From Photobacterium ganghwense (GTDB lineage: Bacteria; Pseudomonadota; Gammaproteobacteria; Enterobacterales; Vibrionaceae): a stretch of DNA of 57,625 nucleotides. The position numbers and the translations under genes are program-made. The DNA is taken from assembly GCF_003025595.1 (NCBI RefSeq), contig NZ_PYMI01000014.1:1-57625 (forward strand), written 5' to 3'. Below, in pieces: positions 1 to 6,404 of the stretch (position 1 is the first letter of the stretch; each line of letters opens with the position of its first letter). Below the pieces are notes generated by a model that was given only the letters and a program-made list of their open reading frames with translations, ran no database searches and was not told the origin of the DNA.

Positions 1-17
1 TGCTTAACGGTGACGAT

Positions 18-93
18 GCGACACTAGCTCAGTTGGTAGAGCGCAACCTTGCCAAGGTTGAGGTCACGAGTTCGAACCTCGTGTGTCGCTCCA
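18..93 (+). tRNA. glyV-like: tRNA-Gly (anticodon GCC), copy 1
   Basis: A 76-nt cloverleaf with 7-bp acceptor stem (GCGACAC/GTGTCGC), D arm, anticodon stem CAACC/GGTTG around loop TTGCCAA (anticodon GCC at 51-53), T arm ACGAG-TTCGAAC-CTCGT and encoded CCA. It decodes glycine codons GGC/GGU. The 17 bases before it match the 3' half of the spacer found between the other copies (one T shorter), so the array probably continues to the left of the window. Confidence 0.97.
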
Positions 94-128
94 AATTACA
101 GCTTTCATCGTGCTTAACGGTGACGATT

Positions 129-204
129 GCGACACTAGCTCAGTTGGTAGAGCGCAACCTTGCCAAGGTTGAGGTCACGAGTTCGAACCTCGTGTGTCGC
201 TCCA
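129..204 (+). tRNA. glyX-like: tRNA-Gly (anticodon GCC), copy 2
   Basis: Identical in sequence to copy 1, with a normal 7-nt T loop and encoded CCA. It is separated from copy 1 by a 35-nt spacer and from copy 3 by a 34-nt spacer that differs from the first by one missing T. Confidence 0.97.
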
Positions 205-238
205 AATACAGCTTTCATCGTGCTTAACGGTGACGATT

Positions 239-329
239 GCGACACTAGCTCAGTTGGTAGAGCGCAACCTTGCCAAGGTTGAGGTCACGCCAAGTTCCTC
301 GAAGATCGGGAACCTCGTGTGTCGCTCCA
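239..329 (+). tRNA. tRNA-Gly (GCC) variant with a 15-nt T-arm insertion, copy 3
   Basis: Acceptor, D and anticodon arms are identical to copies 1 and 2, but the T arm has two extra pieces: CCA after ACG, and CTCGAAGATCGG between AGTTC and GAAC. The gene is therefore 91 nt. The new arm can still fold, with GTTCC pairing to GGAAC and an inner CGA-AGA-TCG hairpin, but the canonical TTCGAAC T loop needed for elbow contacts with the D loop is destroyed. It may be a pseudogene or a tRNA-like RNA with another role; sequence alone cannot decide. Confidence 0.75.
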
Positions 330-364
330 AATTACAGCTTTCATCGTGCTTAACGGTGACGATT

Positions 365-455
365 GCGACACTAGCTCAGTTGGTAGAGCGCAACCTTGCC
401 AAGGTTGAGGTCACGCCAAGTTCCTCGAAGATCGGGAACCTCGTGTGTCGCTCCA
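365..455 (+). tRNA. tRNA-Gly (GCC) variant with the same T-arm insertion, copy 4
   Basis: Base-for-base the same as copy 3, including the 3-nt and 12-nt insertions. The 35-nt spacer before it equals the one between copies 1 and 2. The identity of both gene and spacer suggests that a unit of about 126 bp was duplicated after the insertion arose, or that gene conversion homogenised the two copies. Confidence 0.75.
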
Positions 456-496
456 GTTTATAGCCTTCATCGTGCTTAACGGTGACACAATACGGA

Positions 497-573
<77 letters not shown>

Positions 574-1019
574 AATTCTTGAGAGCTTTGGTCAAGTAAC
601 CATTGCACTCCATTGTTGCCGCTCTTGTGCATAAATCAGGAGACCGGCACAGCTACTACTGTGAAGTATTAGTTCCATTGCAGCATTCCTGGGGTATTCG
701 ATAACCGGTAGCCTTGTGTGTTGCGTCAATGTTCCATAACGGGAGTTACTGGAACCGAAGAAGCTTTTCAGCTTCAACACATCATCAATGAATTGAGCAT
801 GCGATCTGACGATTGCGTGCATTTGTTCACAATTCATGATGCTCTGTGGCCAGTGCCAGATGGCAACATGCGCTCTTTACTTGATAACTGTCTTCGTTCC
901 AGAAAGTTACCAACAGAGGGTATGTGATATCTCAGTCCTTCCTCTTCCAGACAGATAGGCTTCAAACCTTGGCGGCGCTTGGGTTTAAGAGAAGTTTTCG
1001 GCAAGAAATAACCGGATCA
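574..1019. other. Gene-poor stretch after the tRNA array
   Basis: No recognisable gene. A 81-codon frame on the minus strand (592-837) and a 69-codon frame on the plus strand (718-927) overlap each other and match no family I know. A 6-bp hairpin GAAGCT-TTTC-AGCTTC sits at 760-775. No clear rho-independent terminator for the tRNA operon is seen; CTTGA/TCAAG at 579-597 is a weak stem without a T run. Confidence 0.5.
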
Positions 1020-1320
1020 TGCACAGAGTTATCCACATCTATAACTTGTGGGTAAGTCAGTTGATTACGTGTGCCGATAGCGTGTGAACAAGTCTGTATT
1101 TATCTTTTTTTTATTTCGATGTCCGGAAAACATATAAAACTTATCAACAGTTTAAGGTGTTGTTTTGTATGGTTTTTTGTTGGGTTGCTCAAGGTTTATA
1201 TACAACCTGATCCACTATGTGGATGACTGAATAACTTTTTCAGCACCTACCCGTCAGAGCTGTGTTTAATATTTTCATCTGGGTATAAATACGCTCAAAT
1301 GAAAATGTTTTCCACATTTC
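1020..1320. promoter_or_regulatory. datA: DnaA-box cluster with IHF site, candidate datA locus
   Basis: Seen: a consensus DnaA box TTATCCACA at 1029-1037; a consensus-class box TTTTCCACA at 1308-1316; one-mismatch boxes at 1047-1055 (minus, TTACCCACA), 1083-1091 (minus, TTGTTCACA), 1141-1149 (TTATCAACA) and 1218-1226 (minus, TCATCCACA). A perfect match to the IHF consensus WATCAANNNNTTR lies at 1142-1154. Known: E. coli datA, which titrates DnaA and with IHF stimulates DnaA-ATP hydrolysis, lies between the glyVXY tRNA-Gly(GCC) genes and queG. The same neighbours flank this block. Inference: this is the orthologous site. A replication origin is unlikely, because dnaA, mnmG and rctB neighbours are absent. 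Confidence 0.6.
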
Positions 1321-1390
1321 CCCATAAGACTGACTCAACTCTCAATCTGTGTTAATCAGGTTGCAACACGATAGCCGGATTATTCGCAGC

Positions 1391-2551
1391 CTACGCATCG
1401 CGTGGCAATCCTTTTTCTACAATACGAATAAGGCGCCGTGTTTTAGCCGGTAAAACCTCAATACGTTGTGCTGTGAGATGAGGGAGCTGATTGGCCTGGT
1501 TTACACGTTCATGTTGCTTGCCCAGCGCCCACTGAATGTGAACGTCCAGCAGTTCGTGCTCGCCAAGCCGCTGTTCTAACGCCTGAACAAGCTCTGTGCT
1601 ATATGGGGCATTACCCATAGCGATGGCGATATTACGTAGCCATTGCACATGTCCGATACGTCGGATCGCAGAACCTTCGGTATTTTTCAGAAATTGATTT
1701 TCATCCCACTGAAATAAGGTGGCCAGAGGTTGCTGATACAGGCTTTCCCGGCAGTGGTAGTCTTGCTCTTCCGTGACATCGGCGTAACGGTTGAAGGGGC
1801 ACACCAGCTGGCAGTCATCGCAACCGTAGATGCGATTACCGATCGGCTCGCGAAACTCTTCCGGAATCACCCCATCAAATTCAATGGTCAGATAAGAAAT
1901 ACAGCGTCTGGCATCAATGACCCCTTCTTCCACAATCGCCCCTGTGGGGCAGCTGGTCATACAGGCCACACATTTACCGCATTGGTTTTCTACCGGGGTG
2001 TCGACAGGCAGGGGCAGGTCGATAAGCAGTTCACCCAGAAAGAACCAGGAGCCTGCGTGTTCGTTGAGAATCAGAGAGTGCTTGCCAGTCCAGCCCAACC
2101 CAGCCTTTTCAGCCAGAGGGCGCTCCAGAATCGGGGCGGAATCCACGAAAGGGCGATAACCGAACTGACCGACGGCCGCTTCGATTTTTTGCCCCAACTG
2201 CTTGAGTCGGTTACGGATGAGCTTGTGGTAGTCACGTCCCAGGGAATAGCGGCTGACGTAGGCGGTATCTGGTTGACCGAGGCTTTGGGCAAATCCCGCT
2301 TCGGGTGGCAGATAATTCATCCGCACACTGATCACCCGAACGGTTCCCGGCAACAGTTCTGCTGGCCGGGCACGCATCATGCCGTGGCGGGCCATCCAGT
2401 CCATCTCCCCGTGATAACCTGCGTCCAGCCAACGTTGCAGCTGTGCTTCATGACGGCTTAGATCGACATCGCAGATGCCCACCTGCTGGAAGCCTAATTC
2501 CTGGCCCCATTGCTTGATGTGGTTGGCAAGATCGCGGTAGTCGATGGTCAT
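1391..2551 (-). CDS. queG: Epoxyqueuosine reductase
   Basis: Catalyses the last step of queuosine synthesis, reducing epoxyqueuosine to queuosine in the wobble position of GUN-decoding tRNAs; it is a cytosolic cobalamin and iron-sulfur enzyme. With the ATG at 2551 the protein has 386 residues, close to the usual length of about 380. A ferredoxin-like double [4Fe-4S] module is visible: C191, C194, C197, C201, then C217, C244, C247, C251. The conserved Asp of VDSAP is D137, followed by a HEAT-like C-terminal part. An in-frame upstream extension of 59 codons exists but is not family-like; AGGG lies about 10 nt before the chosen ATG. It is divergent from nnr, as in E. coli. Confidence 0.96.
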   Translation of the reverse strand: MTIDYRDLANHIKQWGQELGFQQVGICDVDLSRHEAQLQRWLDAGYHGEMDWMARHGMMRARPAELLPGTVRVISVRMNYLPPEAGFAQSLGQPDTAYVSRYSLGRDYHKLIRNRLKQLGQKIEAAVGQFGYRPFVDSAPILERPLAEKAGLGWTGKHSLILNEHAGSWFFLGELLIDLPLPVDTPVENQCGKCVACMTSCPTGAIVEEGVIDARRCISYLTIEFDGVIPEEFREPIGNRIYGCDDCQLVCPFNRYADVTEEQDYHCRESLYQQPLATLFQWDENQFLKNTEGSAIRRIGHVQWLRNIAIAMGNAPYSTELVQALEQRLGEHELLDVHIQWALGKQHERVNQANQLPHLTAQRIEVLPAKTRRLIRIVEKGLPRDA

Positions 2552-2718
2552 TACATAGGATCCCTGGTGAATTGGGGGCGGAAGTCTACCACAATCATGG
2601 TGAATGTTGAGGAAAAATTCCGGTAAAAGTCTGTCGGGCGATCTGCGGGATCCATTGTCAGCCGAACGGGATTTCGGCACTATCTTGCAAAGAAAGAACC
2701 GGATGAAAGGAGATCGGG

Positions 2719-4206
2719 ATGGCGTCAACAGTGTGGCCGCGTCGGCTCTATACCGCCGCGCAGGTGCGACAGGGTGAGGTTAAGGCTGCCAAAGCTTGTC
2801 AGGTAGCAATGTACCAGTTGATGGAGCGGGCTGGTGAGGCGGTATTTGCAACGCTTTGCCGTTCATTTCCGGATGCCCTCCATCTCTTGGTGTGCTGTGG
2901 TGGCGGGAATAATGGAGGAGACGGATATATTGTAGCCCGGCTGGCACAAACGGCTGGCTTTCAAGTGTCACTCTGGCAGCAAGGGGATGCTGACCGGCTG
3001 CAGGGGGATGCGGCCATCGCGCGGGATGCCTGGCTGGCTGTTGGCGGCACCATTTCAGCACCAGAAGCATCGGTACCCGAAACGGTGGATGTGGTGGTTG
3101 ATGCGTTGCTGGGAACCGGACTGTCCGGATCCGTACGATCTGATGCGGCCGCTACGATCCTTGCGATCAACCAGAGTGCTTTGCCGGTTGTGGCGGTGGA
3201 TATTCCCTCCGGATTGTGCGCTGATACCGGCCGGGTGCTTGGGAGTGCGATCCAAGCCAGGATCACGGTCACTTTCATTGGCTGTAAGCAAGGGCTGCTG
3301 ACCGGGCAGGCCGCCGCGTACACCGGGCAACTGATATTGGCGGGGCTCGGGGTTGCGGCTGCATTTGATGCGCAGCAGCAACCTTCGGTACAGGTAGTTT
3401 CTGATAATGATGTCATGCTCGTACTGCCTTGCCGCAAACGGACCGCTCATAAAGGGGATCATGGCCGGATCCTGCTGGCCGGTGGCGATGCCGGGATGGG
3501 GGGGGCTATTCGTCTGGCGGCGGAAGCGGCGGCAAGGGCAGGAGCAGGGCTGACGGCGGTGCTCACCCAACCTGACAATGTACTGTCAATTGTGACAGCG
3601 GTTCCTGAGATAATGGCGCGGGGCTGGCAAGACAAGGCCCACGAAGCAGAAGAACGACTGCACTGGGCTGATGTGCTGGTTCTCGGGCCAGGGCTCGGGC
3701 AAACTGACTGGAGCCGTGCGCTGTATTTCCATCTGGCAGATACCGAGAAACCTATGGTGCTTGACGCTGATGGATTGAACTTATTAGCCCTTTCACCAGA
3801 CTATAAAAATAATCGTATAATTACTCCTCACCCAGGTGAAGCTGCACGCTTACTCGGTTGCACGGTTGCTGACATTGAGCAGGACCGTTTTGCTGCCACC
3901 CATGCCCTGCACAAGCAGTATGGCGGGGTGGTAGTGCTCAAAGGTGCGGGAAGCCTGATTTATGATGGTGTGCAGCATTGGCTTTGCCCGGCAGGGAATC
4001 CGGGAATGGCGACGGGGGGAATGGGCGATGTACTGTCCGGCGTGATAGGTGCTTTACTCGGCCAGGGACTATCTCTGGCGGAAGCGGCCCGAATCGGTGT
4101 TTGGGTACATGCCCGCGCAGCAGATGCATGCGCAGAAGCCGGGGAGCGTGGTATGCTGCCCAGTGATTTATTCCCCTATATTCGACAACAAGTAAACCCA
4201 AGATAA
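2719..4206 (+). CDS. nnr: Bifunctional NAD(P)H-hydrate epimerase / ADP-dependent dehydratase
   Basis: Repairs hydrated NADH and NADPH (NADHX, NADPHX). The N-terminal YjeF_N domain (about 1-230) epimerises R and S forms and shows GGGNNGGDGY at 61-70 and DALLGTGLSG at 128-137. The C-terminal carbohydrate-kinase-like domain (about 235-495) dehydrates S-NADHX and shows GDHGRILLAGG at 246-256 and GNPGMATGGMGDVLSG at 426-441. It has 495 residues, as expected for the fused form. AAGGAG precedes the ATG at a good distance. It is the first gene of the run into tsaE, 8 nt away. Confidence 0.96.
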   Translation: MASTVWPRRLYTAAQVRQGEVKAAKACQVAMYQLMERAGEAVFATLCRSFPDALHLLVCCGGGNNGGDGYIVARLAQTAGFQVSLWQQGDADRLQGDAAIARDAWLAVGGTISAPEASVPETVDVVVDALLGTGLSGSVRSDAAATILAINQSALPVVAVDIPSGLCADTGRVLGSAIQARITVTFIGCKQGLLTGQAAAYTGQLILAGLGVAAAFDAQQQPSVQVVSDNDVMLVLPCRKRTAHKGDHGRILLAGGDAGMGGAIRLAAEAAARAGAGLTAVLTQPDNVLSIVTAVPEIMARGWQDKAHEAEERLHWADVLVLGPGLGQTDWSRALYFHLADTEKPMVLDADGLNLLALSPDYKNNRIITPHPGEAARLLGCTVADIEQDRFAATHALHKQYGGVVVLKGAGSLIYDGVQHWLCPAGNPGMATGGMGDVLSGVIGALLGQGLSLAEAARIGVWVHARAADACAEAGERGMLPSDLFPYIRQQVNPR

Positions 4207-4214
4207 AGAAAAGA

Positions 4215-4679
4215 ATGCAAACATTTGAAACCCTGCTTGCCGATGAACAGGCGACAGTTGCGTTGGGCCAGCAGTTAGCTCAGGCCTGCCAGCGACAAAC
4301 TACTATTTACCTGCACGGTGATCTGGGTGCAGGAAAAACCACGTTTAGCCGTGGCTTTATTCGTGCCTTGGGTCATACCGGTAACGTAAAAAGCCCGACG
4401 TATACGCTGGTTGAGCCTTATGAACTGCCACCTTGGCAGGTGTACCACTTTGATTTGTACCGTCTGGCGGATCCTGAAGAGCTGGAGTTTATGGGTATTC
4501 GTGATTACTTCTCGGCGGATGCCATTTGTCTGGTCGAATGGCCGGAAAAAGGGGGTGGCCTGCTTCCTGCGCCGGATCTGGATCTGGACATGCGTTACGA
4601 AGGTGAGCAACGCAAAGTCACCATCACAGCGAACAATGAATACGGTAGTGAACTGATCAAACGTTTGGAGTTGTGTTGA
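4215..4679 (+). CDS. tsaE: tRNA threonylcarbamoyladenosine biosynthesis ATPase TsaE
   Basis: Small ATPase (154 residues) that works with TsaB and TsaD to make t6A37 on ANN-decoding tRNAs. Its P-loop HGDLGAGKTT lies at 34-43, followed by the family signature SPTYTLVEPY and VEWPEKG. Length is typical. It sits 8 nt after nnr and 4 nt before amiB, so the three are almost certainly co-transcribed, and this order is conserved in enterobacteria and vibrios. Confidence 0.96.
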   Translation: MQTFETLLADEQATVALGQQLAQACQRQTTIYLHGDLGAGKTTFSRGFIRALGHTGNVKSPTYTLVEPYELPPWQVYHFDLYRLADPEELEFMGIRDYFSADAICLVEWPEKGGGLLPAPDLDLDMRYEGEQRKVTITANNEYGSELIKRLELC

Positions 4680-4683
4680 TAGG

Positions 4684-6402
4684 ATGTCGTTACGGGCTTT
4701 ATTTCATGCTGTAGTTTTAGGGGCTGGGCTTTTTTGTACCCAGGTGCTGGCCAATGATTTAAGTGGGATCCGGGTCTGGCCGTCGCCGGATGAAACCCGG
4801 GTGGTGCTGGATATGGGAGAGGAGGTGGATTACAGCTACTTTACCCTGACCAAACCGGATCGCCTGGTGGTGGATCTCAAAAAAACCACGCTGAAAACCA
4901 AATTGCCAATGGCGGTGCAAGACAGCGCCGTTCTGAGCCAGGTTCGTAGCAGTGGCGCACCGGAAGATGGCACCTATCGTTTGGTCTTCGAGATAAAGAA
5001 GAGCCTGACCCCCAATGTATTTAAGCTGGCCCCGACGCCGGACGGGCACTATGGGCACCGTCTGGTGGTCGACCTGCCGCACGGCAAGGCCAGTGTAAAA
5101 CAGGCTGAGCCCGAAGCGAAAAACTCGAACCCGGTGGCGAACCAGAAGGCCATCCTGCCTTTTGGGACGGACGATATTGTTGTGGCCATTGACCCGGGAC
5201 ACGGCGGTGAAGATCCTGGCTCTATCGGGCCAAGCCGTCTTTATGAGAAAAACGTGACCATGGACATCGCGCAAAAGGTAGTGGCGCGCATCAATGCGAC
5301 CCCGGGGATGCGAGCTGTCCTGACCCGGCGCGGCGACTATTTTGTGAACCTGAATAAGCGTTCGGAGATCGCCCGCAAGAACAAAGCGCATCTGCTGGTC
5401 TCAATCCATGCTGATGGTTTCCACAAGCCGCAACCGCGTGGTGCCTCGGTTTGGGTACTGAACACCCGCCGGGCGAACACCGAAATTGGCCGCTGGTTGG
5501 AAAAGCACGAGAAGCAGTCAGAGTTGCTGGGTGGCGGTGATGTGCTGTCAGCCAACAATGAAGATCAGTACCTGAGCATGGCCGTGCTGGATTTACAATT
5601 CAGCCACTCGCAAAAAGAAGGCTATGATGTGGCCAACCGGGTGCTTAAAGAGCTGAGCAAAGTGACGACGCTGCATAAGAACCGGCCGGAGCATGCCAGT
5701 TTGGCGGTACTGAAATCACCGGATATTCCGTCACTGCTGGTTGAAACCGGGTTTATTACCAACCCGAGTGAAGAGCGGCTGCTGAACACGAAAGGCCATC
5801 AGCGCAAACTGGCTGATGCGGTTTATCGTGGTGTCTTGGCGTACTTTAACGAAAAGCCGCCGGAAGGAACGCTGTTTGCCTCGCGTAAACAGGGGATCAA
5901 ACACAAGGTGGCCAAAGGCCAGTCACTCAGTGTGATTGCTGCCAAGTATGACACCAGTGTGTCGGCGATAAAAAGTGCCAACAGCCTTAAGTCCAATAGT
6001 GTCAATATTGGTCAGGTGCTGGTGATTCCGGGCAAGCTGCCGCAGTCGATTGCGGCAGCACCGCCGCCGGCTACGCCGGTCAAGTTGGTGACCCACACCG
6101 TTAAGCGCGGCGAGTTTCTGGGCAAAATTGCCGCTAACTACGGCGTGTCTGTGGCCAGTATTCGGGAACTGAACAAACTGAAGTCCGACAATGTAATGGT
6201 CGGACAGAAACTGAAGATTAATGCGAATCAGGGCAGTCCGGCCCCTCAAACTGAAGTGATTCATCATACCGTGCAGCGTGGTGAATTTCTCGGTAAGATC
6301 GCGGCTCATTATGGGGTCAGTGTAAACCGTCTGCGTGAAGTGAATCAGTTGCGTTCAGACAAGCTGGCTGTTGGACAAAAACTTACTATTCCAAGCAGTT
6401 AA
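4684..6402 (+). CDS. amiB: N-acetylmuramoyl-L-alanine amidase AmiB with three LysM repeats
   Basis: Periplasmic zinc amidase that cleaves the lactyl-peptide bond of murein and splits daughter-cell septa. The 572 residues show a signal peptide (1-23, cut after VLA), an AMIN septal-targeting domain (about 28-130), and an Amidase_3 catalytic domain with H173 (PGHGG), E188, H242 and E354. Three LysM peptidoglycan-binding repeats follow at about 404-450, 468-514 and 527-572. Vibrio AmiB proteins carry LysM domains, unlike E. coli AmiB. AMIN-amidase autoinhibition relieved by an EnvC-type activator is family knowledge. Confidence 0.95.
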   Translation: MSLRALFHAVVLGAGLFCTQVLANDLSGIRVWPSPDETRVVLDMGEEVDYSYFTLTKPDRLVVDLKKTTLKTKLPMAVQDSAVLSQVRSSGAPEDGTYRLVFEIKKSLTPNVFKLAPTPDGHYGHRLVVDLPHGKASVKQAEPEAKNSNPVANQKAILPFGTDDIVVAIDPGHGGEDPGSIGPSRLYEKNVTMDIAQKVVARINATPGMRAVLTRRGDYFVNLNKRSEIARKNKAHLLVSIHADGFHKPQPRGASVWVLNTRRANTEIGRWLEKHEKQSELLGGGDVLSANNEDQYLSMAVLDLQFSHSQKEGYDVANRVLKELSKVTTLHKNRPEHASLAVLKSPDIPSLLVETGFITNPSEERLLNTKGHQRKLADAVYRGVLAYFNEKPPEGTLFASRKQGIKHKVAKGQSLSVIAAKYDTSVSAIKSANSLKSNSVNIGQVLVIPGKLPQSIAAAPPPATPVKLVTHTVKRGEFLGKIAANYGVSVASIRELNKLKSDNVMVGQKLKINANQGSPAPQTEVIHHTVQRGEFLGKIAAHYGVSVNRLREVNQLRSDKLAVGQKLTIPSS

Positions 6403-6404
6403 TT

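Larger units (their letters stand above)
94..496 (+). repeat. Repeated intergenic spacer of the tRNA array
   Basis: The spacers at 94-128, 205-238, 330-364 and, diverged, 456-496 share the core cagctttcatcgtgcttaac followed by ggtgacgatt. ATCGT and ACGAT inside the core could form a weak 5-bp hairpin. The period is 110-111 bp for normal copies and 126 bp for the enlarged copies, as expected of an array growing by unequal recombination. Confidence 0.85.

Noticed and set aside
33..463. Two overlapping plus-strand reading frames with repeated peptide segments
   Set aside because: They are translations of the tRNA-Gly array; the protein repeat merely mirrors the gene repeat.
1..496. Regularly spaced repeats that could be mistaken for a CRISPR array
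   Set aside because: The repeats are full tRNA genes, the spacers are identical to each other rather than unique, and no cas genes are near.
1020..1320. DnaA-box cluster read as a replication origin
   Set aside because: No dnaA, mnmG, rctB or parAB neighbours and no array of AT-rich unwinding 13-mers; synteny favours datA.
2552..2728. N-terminal extension of queG
   Set aside because: The 59 extra codons run into the start of nnr, have no family similarity and lack a ribosome-binding site.
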